NCBI RefSeq assembly: GCF_014873915.1
Contig: NZ_JADBEJ010000001.1
Coordinates: 682,001 to 746,000, forward strand
Reading direction: 5' to 3'
Source: Amycolatopsis roodepoortensis
Lineage (GTDB): Bacteria; Actinomycetota; Actinomycetes; Mycobacteriales; Pseudonocardiaceae
Length of the DNA: 64,000 nt
The notes under the pieces were generated by a model, which did not search any database, had not been told where the DNA came from, and saw nothing but the letters and a program-made list of their open reading frames with translations. Positions 24,153-31,811 of this stretch are shown here, in pieces; within the stretch, counting starts at the first letter, position 1, and each line of letters opens with the position of its first letter. A program made the translations under genes and the position numbers.

Positions 24153-25202
24153 TTACGAACGGTGCCAGGCGATCCCGCGGTAGGCGGAGCTGTCCGGCGC
24201 GAAACCGTAGCCGATGATGACGGTGCCGTTCGCGTTGATGTGCTGGGCCACGATCGCCGTGATACCGGCAGGTGACGGGAGCAGACGGGGCGTCGCGTCC
24301 GCGTCCCAGCGCACCGGCCGCACCGTTCCCTCGCTCACGGACTCGCCGACGACGGTCCCGGCGTCGTCGACGTCGAAACACGTACTGGCGGCGTCCGAAG
24401 GCAGGGGCCGGAGCACGGTGGGCCGTCCGTCGCGATCCCAGCGGGCGCCGACGCCGCGCCGGTCCGGCGTCAGGCCCCAGCCGATCGCGACACCCGGCCC
24501 GGTGATCCGGACGACCTGTCCCGCGGAGAACTCCGGTTCACCGGTCAGCAGGACGGTGCCTCCGTCGCGGTGCCACACGACACCGTCGCCGAGGATGGCG
24601 CCGGAGTCGGTGATCCCGCACGCCGTCGTGCGGCGGGGCGGGGGCAGGGTGCTGATCTTCCCCGAGGACGTCCAGTGCACCGCGGTGCGGACGCCCGAGC
24701 CGTTCCTGGCCGATCCGACGACCTCGTCCAGCCCGTTCAGGTCCTGCCCCTGTGTCTCGCCGTCCCCTGGCAGAGTGGCGAGTTCGACGACCTCACCGTC
24801 CGGTGCCCAGCGCAGCGCCCGCCAGCGGTGGCCCGGCCACATCGCGTTCCCCAGGATCGACCCGCGCGCGTTCACCCGGCACGCCGTGCCGGACAGCGCC
24901 CCGGCGGGGAGTTGGAGCGCGCACACCCGGCCGTCGGGCAGCCAGCACACGGGCCGGAGGTGCTCGCCGGCGACGAGTGAACCCGCCATGACACCCGCGG
25001 CGTTGACGCCGACCGCGCGTCCGCCGGAGCAGCCGTCGAGGAGAGGCAGCGGCGTGGGATGCCCGCCGCGATCCCAGCGCGCCGGCCGTGACCCGGACTC
25101 GCCCACGATCACCCCGGCGTCGTTCACGCCGTAGGCGCCGGTGCCCTCGCCGCCGGAGAGCGGCCGCAAGCCGACCGCCGTGAAGCCGGGTCCCTCGGGC
25201 AT
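24153..25202 (-). CDS. HAF-repeat beta-propeller-like protein
   Basis: 349 residues made of at least seven repeats of about 45 residues, each with a core like GVNDAGVIVGES, GITDSGAILGDG or DVDDAGTVVGES followed by a WDRDG-type strand. This is the HAF-repeat pattern, expected to fold as a propeller or solenoid. No signal peptide follows the ATG at 25202; a GTG at 25214 is a possible leaderless start behind TAGGCT. Function unknown. It is the next gene upstream in the same direction as no obvious partner, and converges on the TetR gene. Confidence 0.75.
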   Translation of the reverse strand: MPEGPGFTAVGLRPLSGGEGTGAYGVNDAGVIVGESGSRPARWDRGGHPTPLPLLDGCSGGRAVGVNAAGVMAGSLVAGEHLRPVCWLPDGRVCALQLPAGALSGTACRVNARGSILGNAMWPGHRWRALRWAPDGEVVELATLPGDGETQGQDLNGLDEVVGSARNGSGVRTAVHWTSSGKISTLPPPRRTTACGITDSGAILGDGVVWHRDGGTVLLTGEPEFSAGQVVRITGPGVAIGWGLTPDRRGVGARWDRDGRPTVLRPLPSDAASTCFDVDDAGTVVGESVSEGTVRPVRWDADATPRLLPSPAGITAIVAQHINANGTVIIGYGFAPDSSAYRGIAWHRS

Positions 25203-25296
25203 CGGATCGGGCACGAGTGGGCAGCCTAGTGCGGCGGCGCACGCGATGGGGAAACTTACACTGACCGGGTGACGTGGCGCTCCACAATGGACCGGT

Positions 25297-26256
25297 TCAC
25301 GGGGTGAGCACGATCCGGCCGAACACTTCGCCGTCGTCCATCTTCCGGTGCGCCAGCACGGCTTTTTCCAGCGGCAGCACCTCGTGCACCACCGGACGCA
25401 GCCCACCGCGCGCCGCCGCGCCGAAGTGCTCCGCGCTCACCGCCCGCCGATCCGGCTCGGGGATCGAGTCCGCGCTGAAGGCCGCGAACGACAAGGACTT
25501 CCGGAAGGTCGCCATCAGCTTCGCGCCGAAATCCGCCGGCGGCATGCCCGCGACCACGCCGACGAGGACCATGCGGCCGTTCGGCTTCAGGCGGTCGAAG
25601 AAGGACGGCATGTCCACACCGGACACGATGTCGATGACGACGTCGTACCCCGGCGGCCCGTCCCCTTCACCGGACCGGTCGAGGACGTGGGTCGCCCCCA
25701 GTTCGCGCAGGCGCTCGCCGCGTTCGGCCGAGGACGTCGTGACCGCCACCGCGCTCGCGCCACCCTGCGCCGCGAGCTGCACCGTCATGATCCCGATGCT
25801 GCCCGCCGCCCCGCGCACGAGCACCGATTCGCCCGGCGCGAAATGGGCGTGGGCGAGCGCGAAATGGGCCACCATGCCGGAAGTCCCGATGGCCACCGCG
25901 TCGGTGGCGGGCAGATCGCCGGGAAGCGGGAGGATCCTGTCCGCCGGGACGGCCACCTGTTCGACGTAGCCGCCGCCCTCGCCGGTGAACGTCCAGACCC
26001 GCCGCCCGGCCAGGGCCGGATCGACCCCGCCGCCGACCGCCGTGACGGTTCCGGCCACCTCGTTGCCGGGGATGAATCCTTCCTGGAAGCCGCCGAGACC
26101 GGCCAGAGCGCCGCTGCGGATCACGGTGTCGACCCCGCCGACACCGATCGCTTCCACGTCGATCAGCACTTCTCCCTCGGCGGGAACGGGGGAGGGGACG
26201 TCGATCACGGCAAGGCCTTCGGGGGCGCCGAACGTCCGGATCTCGACTGCGCGCAT
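25297..26256 (-). CDS. Zinc-independent quinone oxidoreductase (MDR superfamily)
   Basis: 319 residues of the NADPH:quinone reductase branch of medium-chain dehydrogenases. The GroES-like half includes GNEVAGTVTAVGGGV, and the cofactor motif is VRGAAGSIGIMTVQLAAQGG. Zinc-binding cysteines are absent. AGGAG lies five bases before the ATG. It is divergent from a TetR gene with a strong 20-bp operator between them, so it is the likely TetR target; such enzymes detoxify quinones or enones. Confidence 0.9.
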   Translation of the reverse strand: MRAVEIRTFGAPEGLAVIDVPSPVPAEGEVLIDVEAIGVGGVDTVIRSGALAGLGGFQEGFIPGNEVAGTVTAVGGGVDPALAGRRVWTFTGEGGGYVEQVAVPADRILPLPGDLPATDAVAIGTSGMVAHFALAHAHFAPGESVLVRGAAGSIGIMTVQLAAQGGASAVAVTTSSAERGERLRELGATHVLDRSGEGDGPPGYDVVIDIVSGVDMPSFFDRLKPNGRMVLVGVVAGMPPADFGAKLMATFRKSLSFAAFSADSIPEPDRRAVSAEHFGAAARGGLRPVVHEVLPLEKAVLAHRKMDDGEVFGRIVLTP

Positions 26257-26295
26257 TTCGTCTCCTGGTCGTCGATCACTGGTCCGGCGGACGTT

Positions 26296-26315
26296 AACGG
26301 ACGCCCCCGTCCGTT
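26296..26315. promoter_or_regulatory. TetR operator palindrome
   Basis: AACGGACG-CCCC-CGTCCGTT: perfect 8-bp arms around a 4-bp centre. It overlaps the region upstream of TAAACT (26321-26326), whose end is seven bases before the TetR GTG at 26334. Confidence 0.75.
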
Positions 26316-26333
26316 TTGGCTAAACTGAGAGCG

Positions 26334-26969
26334 GTGACCGATCATTTGCCTCGGATCCCGCGCTCCGACGCCGTGGACAACCGGGAACGCATCCTCGAAG
26401 CGGCTCGCGTGCTGTTCGCCACCGAGGGTCTGAACGTGCCGCTGCGGGAGGTCGCGCGCCGCGCGGGAGTCGGCCCCGCCACGCTGTACCGCCACTTCCC
26501 GACCAAGGAGATCCTGGCGACGGAGGCGTTCGCCGAGCAGATGCGCACGTGCCACGCCGTCGTCGACGAAGGGCTCGCGGATCCGGATCCGTGGCGCGGC
26601 TTCTGTTCGGTGATCGAGAGGATCTGCGAGCTGCATTCGCGCGACCGGGGCTTCACGGCGGCCTTCGTCTCGGCCTTCCCCAAGGCGGTGGACTTCACCG
26701 CGGATCGCGACCACGCGCTCAAGGCGATCGCCGAGCTGGCGGGCCGGGCCAAGGACACCGGGAAGCTGCGCCCCGATTTCGTCCTCGACGACCTGATCCT
26801 CATGCTCATGGCCAACAACGGGATCCAGGCCGCTTCGGCGGCCGCGCAGGTGGCGGCGTCCCGCCGGTTCGCCGCGCTCGCGATCCAGGCCTTCCGGGCC
26901 GCGCCGGAACGGTCGCCGTTGCCACCGGTGGCACGGCTGGCCCTCGTGCTGCCGGGAGTGACCCGCTGA
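26334..26969 (+). CDS. TetR-family regulator of the quinone oxidoreductase
   Basis: 211 residues with an N-terminal HTH around VPLREVARRAGVGPATLYRHFPTKE. GTG 26334 is chosen since the -10 element TAAACT ends seven bases upstream, giving a leaderless transcript; an in-frame TTG at 26316 would sit in the promoter. The palindrome at 26296 should serve both this gene and the divergent oxidoreductase. It ends 1 bp before the convergent TetR gene. Confidence 0.88.
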   Translation: MTDHLPRIPRSDAVDNRERILEAARVLFATEGLNVPLREVARRAGVGPATLYRHFPTKEILATEAFAEQMRTCHAVVDEGLADPDPWRGFCSVIERICELHSRDRGFTAAFVSAFPKAVDFTADRDHALKAIAELAGRAKDTGKLRPDFVLDDLILMLMANNGIQAASAAAQVAASRRFAALAIQAFRAAPERSPLPPVARLALVLPGVTR

Positions 26970-26970
26970 C

Positions 26971-27612
26971 TCATTTCCTGCGGGCTTCGAGCCCTTCCAG
27001 GATGAGGTCGAGGCCGTAGGCGAATTCCTTCGTGTGGTCGTAACCCGGCCGCCGGGCATGCTCGGTGATCACCTCGGCCAGATGCGGGAACTCGTCCCGT
27101 GGCAGGCCGTCCAGGATGTCGCCCGCGACGTCCGGGACGTCTTCGCTCAGCGGGAGGTTCGACTCCTGCAGCACGAATCCGCCGATGTAGCTGTCGATGA
27201 GCGAGACGGCGTGCACCGCCATCGGGACCGTGAATCCCGCCCGCCGAAGGACACCGAGGACCGCGTCGTGGTGGCGTAGCGTCGCCGGCCCCGGATTCCG
27301 CCGGGAGTCCATGAGGCCCAGCGCCCAGCTGTGCCGCGAAAGGACCGCGCGCGCGGACGAAGCACGCGCGCGGATCGCCTCGCGCCAATCGCCGGCGCCT
27401 GGGTCCGGCAGCTCTATCGCCGCGAACACCGCGTCGACGACGCCGTCGAGGATCGCGTCCTTGTTCGGCACGTGGTGGTAGAGCGACATGGCCTCCACGC
27501 CGAGGTGCTGTGCGACCCGGCGCATCGTCATCGCCTCCACGCCACCGCGATCGGCGACTTCGATCGCGGCCTTCAGTACGCGGTCCCTGGTGAGCGATCG
27601 GCGAGGCGGCAC
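26971..27612 (-). CDS. TetR-family regulator with TetR_C_1-type ligand domain
   Basis: 213 residues. The HTH MTMRRVAQHLGVEAMSLYHHVPNKD and a C-terminal domain with LYHHV-type tetracycline-repressor features place it in the TetR/ActR-like branch. GTG 27612 gives a normal N terminus; a further upstream TTG (27639) would begin inside the operator. Two 14-bp operators lie between it and the divergent reductase gene, which is its likely target. Confidence 0.87.
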   Translation of the reverse strand: MPPRRSLTRDRVLKAAIEVADRGGVEAMTMRRVAQHLGVEAMSLYHHVPNKDAILDGVVDAVFAAIELPDPGAGDWREAIRARASSARAVLSRHSWALGLMDSRRNPGPATLRHHDAVLGVLRRAGFTVPMAVHAVSLIDSYIGGFVLQESNLPLSEDVPDVAGDILDGLPRDEFPHLAEVITEHARRPGYDHTKEFAYGLDLILEGLEARRK

Positions 27613-27621
27613 GTTGACAAC

Positions 27622-27654
27622 CTTACAGGTGTAAGACAACCTTACGGGTGTAAG
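27622..27654. promoter_or_regulatory. Tandem TetR operators
   Basis: CTTACAGGTGTAAG (27622-27635) and CTTACGGGTGTAAG (27641-27654) are near-identical palindromes 19 bp apart, almost two helical turns. A consensus TTGACA (27614-27619) adjoins the first. They separate the TetR gene from the reductase gene. Confidence 0.78.
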
Positions 27655-27674
27655 GCCATCGAGAGGAGAGACCG

Positions 27675-28034
27675 ATGCCGATGCCGAGATGGTGGGGCCA
27701 CATCAACAAACGGGTGTTCAACCCCCGTGCGATCGCCCGAGGGAAATATCCGGTGCTGATCCACGTCGGCCGCAGTTCGGGAAAGACCCGCCACACACCG
27801 CTCGACGCGCATCCGGTCGACGGCGGCTACCTGTTCATCCCGGTTTACGGCCCGGAGGCGGACTGGGTGCGCAACATCCTGACCGCGGGGGAGGCGCGGC
27901 TCCGGATCGACGGACGGGAAGTGGACCTCACCGGCCCGCGCCTCATCGGTGCGGACGAATTCCCCGACGGCGTGACCCGCCCGCCGAAACTGCTCCGCCT
28001 CACCGAATTCCTCCGGATGGACCTGAAACCCTGA
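27675..28034 (+). CDS. Nitroreductase/quinone reductase family (DDN-like, F420-type) protein
   Basis: 119 residues, the short split beta-barrel of deazaflavin-dependent nitroreductases. The family motif HVGRSSGKTRHTPLDAHPV is intact and ADWVRNILTAG matches the flavin-binding region. It probably uses F420 to reduce quinones or nitro compounds. GGAGAG precedes the ATG. Control by the divergent TetR through the tandem operators is strongly suggested. Confidence 0.85.
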   Translation: MPMPRWWGHINKRVFNPRAIARGKYPVLIHVGRSSGKTRHTPLDAHPVDGGYLFIPVYGPEADWVRNILTAGEARLRIDGREVDLTGPRLIGADEFPDGVTRPPKLLRLTEFLRMDLKP

Positions 28035-28127
28035 GAGGACCCTGTGCTCCGTTAGTACCAGGGAGGGAGGTGGCATCGTCCTCCAAGCCGATGCCCCATG
28101 TGCCCGCGGCTTCGTAGTTTTGCCGAT

Positions 28128-29282
28128 ATGAAACGCACTTCAGTCGTCATGGCCGTGCTTTGCGCGGCAACGCTCGTCACCCCGGCCGTCGCGTCCGCGG
28201 CGCCATCGCTGCAGCGGACACTGCAGCGCGATGCCGACACGCTCGTCGCGAACGGGTCGCCGGGCGTGCTCATGGAGGTCAGCACGGCGAAGGGCAGCGT
28301 CAAGGTGCGCAGCGGTCACGGCGATCTGCGCACCCGGACCCCGGTGCCGTGGAACGGGCACTTCCGGATCGCCAGTTTCAGCAAGACGTTCCTGTCCGCG
28401 ACGATGCTCCAGCTCGTCGGCGAGGGGCGGCTTTCCTTGGAGGACAAGGTGGACCGATGGCTGCCGGGGGTGGTGAGCGGGAACGGCAACGACGGCAAGG
28501 CCATCACCGTCCGGCAACTGCTGCAGCACACCAGCGGGCTGCACGACTACATGGCGGAACTGGACGTCTTCACCGAGAAGGGTTTCCTGCGTCATCGGTT
28601 CGACGAGCTGAGCGCGTCGGATGCGGTGAAGCTGGCGGTCGGGAAGCCGCCGGAGTTCGCGCCGGGGACGAGCTGGGGCTACTCCAACACCAACTACGTG
28701 CTCGCCGGGATGGTGACCGAGAAGGTGACCGGGCGGGGCTGGCGGCAGGAGGTCATCGACCGGATCGTCCGCCCGCTGGACCTGCGCGAGACCACCCTGC
28801 CGTACACGTCGCCGTTCATCCCGGCACCGCACGCGCGAGGGTACGACCGGTTCGTCGTCGAGGGTTCGAATCCGCCGCAACTCGGACGGCGGGTGGACGT
28901 GACGCTGATGAATCCGTCGATGGGCGGGGGAGCGGACGGGTCGATCAACAGCACCACCGAGGACGGCAACAAGTTCCTTCGGGCACTGCTGGGTGGCAAG
29001 GTGCTCCCGCCGTCGATGCTGGCCGAGATGAAGAAGACCGTGCCCGCGCCGGGGCTCGGCGAGTACGGGCTGGGCCTCCAGAAGTCGGCGAGTTCCTGTG
29101 GTGGCTACTGGGGTCACGGCGGCGCGCTGCCCGGCTACCTGACGGGCAACGGCGTGACCGAGGACGGCAAGCGCAGCGTGATGGTCTCGCTGAACACGCT
29201 GACGCCGTACAACCCCGGCGCCCCGCTGCCGGAGGTGCATCCGCTGGAGCCGGTGATCGACCACGCCCTCTGCGGCCGCTGA
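28128..29282 (+). CDS. Secreted serine hydrolase (class C beta-lactamase / DD-peptidase family)
   Basis: 384 residues with a signal peptide ending AVASAA near residue 24. The catalytic motifs are SFSK (Ser-x-x-Lys), YSN in WGYSNTNYVLAG and HGG in YWGHGGALPGY, so it is an active penicillin-binding-type serine hydrolase, probably a D-alanyl-D-alanine carboxypeptidase or esterase. TAGTTT ends seven bases before ATG 28128, pointing to a leaderless transcript. A perfect long hairpin follows the stop. Confidence 0.9.
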   Translation: MKRTSVVMAVLCAATLVTPAVASAAPSLQRTLQRDADTLVANGSPGVLMEVSTAKGSVKVRSGHGDLRTRTPVPWNGHFRIASFSKTFLSATMLQLVGEGRLSLEDKVDRWLPGVVSGNGNDGKAITVRQLLQHTSGLHDYMAELDVFTEKGFLRHRFDELSASDAVKLAVGKPPEFAPGTSWGYSNTNYVLAGMVTEKVTGRGWRQEVIDRIVRPLDLRETTLPYTSPFIPAPHARGYDRFVVEGSNPPQLGRRVDVTLMNPSMGGGADGSINSTTEDGNKFLRALLGGKVLPPSMLAEMKKTVPAPGLGEYGLGLQKSASSCGGYWGHGGALPGYLTGNGVTEDGKRSVMVSLNTLTPYNPGAPLPEVHPLEPVIDHALCGR

Positions 29283-29288
29283 CCCGCC

Positions 29289-29334
29289 CTCGTGAGTGGT
29301 AAGGACGGTTCTAACCGTCCTTACCACTCACGAG
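29289..29334. terminator. Perfect 22-bp-arm hairpin at a convergent gene end
   Basis: Arms 29289-29310 and 29313-29334 are perfectly complementary with only two bases between them. It lies between the serine hydrolase and the convergent LysR gene and should stop transcription in both directions. At DNA level it is a near-perfect cruciform. Confidence 0.7.
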
Positions 29335-29468
29335 GTTCAGCACCGGCGTTTCCCGTGATCGGGCGGACGACACACGTGACTGAATGGACGACACGCGTGA
29401 TCCGATGGACGACACGAGCGCGGCCGTATCGAAGCGAGCGTGGTGCGGCATTGACGGGCCCGGATCAC

Positions 29469-30383
29469 TCACGAGCCCCAGGACCTCGCCGCCTCCACCA
29501 GGGCCTTGACGCACTCCGCGACCGCGGGCCGCGTTTCCCCGTGCGGCTGCACCGCGTAGAGCTGCCGGTGCAGCACCGGTTCGAGCGGGGCGCACACCAC
29601 CGTCGGCGGCGCGATCGTGGTGGCCATACCCGGCACCAGCGTGACGGCGCCGAGCCCGGCGACGACGGCGAACTGCGTCCCGAATCCGCTGACCGTATGC
29701 CGCACGATCGGTTCGATCCCGCGTTCCCGCAGCGTCTGGCGGATCCAGGCGTTCGCCAGCGTTGGCCGGGCCCAGGCGACCCAGATCTCGTCCGCGAGGT
29801 CTTCGGCGCGTACCGAATCCGCGCCCGCCAGCGGATGTCCGGCCGGGAGCACGATCATCGCCGAGTCGTCGCGCAGTTCGGTCCAGCGGGTCGCGGGCGG
29901 TCGGGTGAGCGGCAGGTTCTCCCAGCTTTCGACGACCACGACGTCGAAGACACCGTCGGCCAGCGCGGGAAGGGCGACTTCGGGTTCGACCTCGTGCAGC
30001 CGCGCCTCGATACCGGGATGGCGCACGGCGAGGCCGGTGAGCGCCGGCGCGATGAACGTGTGCACCCCCGACGGAATGGCGCCGATCTCGACGACGCCGG
30101 TCGTCTCCCCGGTGAGGGAGTCCAGATCCGCGCGGGCGGCGCGGAGTTCGGCGAGCACCCGGTCCGAGCGCTGCGCCAGCAGTAGCCCCGCCGGGGTGAG
30201 CCGCACGCCGCGCCCGTGCCGGACGAGGAGCCCGGTGCCCGCCTCCCGCTCCAGTTTGGTCAGCTGCTGGGAGATCGCCGACGGCGTCACGTGCAGCAGT
30301 TCGGCGGCCGCGGCGAGCGATCCCCGCCGCCATACCGCGTGCAGCATCCGCAGCCGTTCCACATTGGACAGATCGCCACTCAT
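29469..30383 (-). CDS. LysR-family regulator
   Basis: 304 residues. The winged HTH (about 8-65) has LHAVWRRGSLAAAAELLHVTPSAISQQLTKLE, and a periplasmic-binding-like effector domain fills the rest. It is divergent from the EamA exporter, the standard LysR-target arrangement, and a symmetric site lies between them. Confidence 0.92.
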   Translation of the reverse strand: MSGDLSNVERLRMLHAVWRRGSLAAAAELLHVTPSAISQQLTKLEREAGTGLLVRHGRGVRLTPAGLLLAQRSDRVLAELRAARADLDSLTGETTGVVEIGAIPSGVHTFIAPALTGLAVRHPGIEARLHEVEPEVALPALADGVFDVVVVESWENLPLTRPPATRWTELRDDSAMIVLPAGHPLAGADSVRAEDLADEIWVAWARPTLANAWIRQTLRERGIEPIVRHTVSGFGTQFAVVAGLGAVTLVPGMATTIAPPTVVCAPLEPVLHRQLYAVQPHGETRPAVAECVKALVEAARSWGS

Positions 30384-30391
30384 TAGCCGAG

Positions 30392-30409
30392 CTTAACCGT
30401 CGGGGTAAG
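30392..30409. promoter_or_regulatory. Candidate LysR binding site
   Basis: CTTAACC (30392-30398) and GGGTAAG (30403-30409) form a near-perfect inverted repeat in the 72-bp gap between the divergent LysR and EamA genes. Confidence 0.5.
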
Positions 30410-30455
30410 AGGATCTCGCTGGTCCTGTCCGCCGCCGTGCGATCGAATCGAAGGC

Positions 30456-31424
30456 ATGCGGCACACCGGATTCTTCGTCGATCCGAGGACACAGGGAGTC
30501 CTCGGCGCCCTCGCGATCGCCCTCTCCGCCCCCCTCGTCGCGCTGTCCGGGGTCAGCTCGACGACGGCGACGTTCTTCCGCTGCCTGTTCGCGTTGCCGA
30601 TCCTCGTGGTCCTGGCGCGTTCCCGGGAGCGGGGGCGGCGCCCCACCCCGGCCGCGCGGCGACGCCACGTGCTGGCGGGTGTCCTGCTCGGCGTCGACAT
30701 GGTGCTGTGGAGCGAGGCGATCCTCTCCGTCGGCGCCGGAGTCGCCACGGCGCTGGTCAACGTCCAGGTCGTCCTCGTCCCGCTGGCAGGACTGCTGTGG
30801 TTCGGCGAGCGGCCGCCGCGGGCGTTCTGGCTGTCCATCCCGGTGATGCTGGCGGGGACCGCGCTGGCGGGCGGGCTGGCGGACGGCGGTGCCGCGGGCA
30901 GCGATCCCTGGTACGGCACGGTCATGGCGGTGCTGGCCGGAGTCGCGTACGCCGGTTACCTGATCCTGTTGCGCCGCGCCGGATCCGACGGCGGCGGGCG
31001 CACGACGATGCTCGCCACCGCGACCGCGGCGTCGGCGAGCGTGGGCGGCCTTTCGGGCCTGTTTGCCGGAAACCTCGACGTCACGCCGCCGGTTTCGGCG
31101 TTGCTGTGGCTGTTCGTGCTGGCCGTGACCGGCCAGGTGCTCGGCTGGCTCCTGATCGGACGCGCGCTGTCCGCCCTTCCCGCGAGCGGCGGGTCCGCCG
31201 TGCTGATGCTGCAACCCGCCGCCGCGATCCTGTTCGGCGCCGCCCTGCTCGGCCAGTGGCCGACCCCGCTGCAGCTGGCGGGTTGCACGCTCGTCGTGGC
31301 CGCGGTGGGGGTCGTGTCGTTCCTCGGCGGCCGGTCGTCAGGGAACGACCAGCACCGGCCAGTGCCCGGTCCTGATGAGCTTGGTCGCGACCGACCCCGC
31401 GAACCGGTGACCGGCCTGCTGTGA
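30456..31424 (+). CDS. EamA/DMT-family transporter
   Basis: 322 residues with ten membrane segments in two repeated halves, the normal drug/metabolite transporter fold. Signatures include TTATFFRCLFALP, ALVNVQVVLVPLAGLLWFGE and the second-half LMLQPAAAILFGAALLGQ. Probably exports an amino acid or other metabolite under the divergent LysR. The last 29 codons (from about 31338) form a polar tail beyond the usual family end and are coded opposite the end of uspA. Confidence 0.9.
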   Translation: MRHTGFFVDPRTQGVLGALAIALSAPLVALSGVSSTTATFFRCLFALPILVVLARSRERGRRPTPAARRRHVLAGVLLGVDMVLWSEAILSVGAGVATALVNVQVVLVPLAGLLWFGERPPRAFWLSIPVMLAGTALAGGLADGGAAGSDPWYGTVMAVLAGVAYAGYLILLRRAGSDGGGRTTMLATATAASASVGGLSGLFAGNLDVTPPVSALLWLFVLAVTGQVLGWLLIGRALSALPASGGSAVLMLQPAAAILFGAALLGQWPTPLQLAGCTLVVAAVGVVSFLGGRSSGNDQHRPVPGPDELGRDRPREPVTGLL

Positions 31425-31811
31425 GGCGCCGACCACGACGGTGTCGACCTTGCCGCGGTCGGCGGTGTCGCGGAGCACGGTGTTCGGATCGCCGTAGGTC
31501 TTCAGGAAGCTGACCGGCACTTCCAGTTCTTCGGCGGCCTCGCGGATCTGCTCGCGGATCTCTTCGTAGAGCTGCACCGCGGTGTCGTGTTCCATCGTCG
31601 CCGCGACCGCGGGACCGAGCGCCGGACGGCAGACGAAGGCGACGATCAGCCTGCCGCCCTCGCGTCGTGCCATGCCGAAGGCGAAGGCGGCCGCCCGCAT
31701 CGCCGTGTCGGAGCCGTCGACCCCGGCCAGGATGGCCCGCCCCGGATGGGGCCGGGGCGGGCCGAAACGCTCCACAGTGGACTCGAAGGCCCCGGCGGCG
31801 TTCTCGTTCAT
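31338..31811 (-). CDS. Universal stress protein (UspA family)
   Basis: 157 residues, one Usp domain. The first strand AILAGVDGSDTAMRAAAFAF is typical, and the C-terminal VVVGASQQAGHRFAGSVATKLIRTGHWPVLVV resembles the ATP-binding G-2x-G-9x-G(S/T) pattern with a Q in place of the usual R/K. The start overlaps the MFS stop (ATGA), so it is made with the exporter. A 30-residue Pro-rich lead precedes the domain. Its 3' end overlaps the EamA gene by 87 bp on the other strand. Confidence 0.88.
   Translation of the reverse strand: MNENAAGAFESTVERFGPPRPHPGRAILAGVDGSDTAMRAAAFAFGMARREGGRLIVAFVCRPALGPAVAATMEHDTAVQLYEEIREQIREAAEELEVPVSFLKTYGDPNTVLRDTADRGKVDTVVVGASQQAGHRFAGSVATKLIRTGHWPVLVVP

Noticed and set aside
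26316..26333. TTG start for the TetR gene at 26334
   Set aside because: The TTG lies between the operator and the -10 element, so it would not be transcribed from the predicted promoter.
27613..27639. Upstream TTG start for the TetR gene ending at 26971
   Set aside because: It would place the N terminus within the tandem operators; GTG 27612 gives a normal TetR N terminus.
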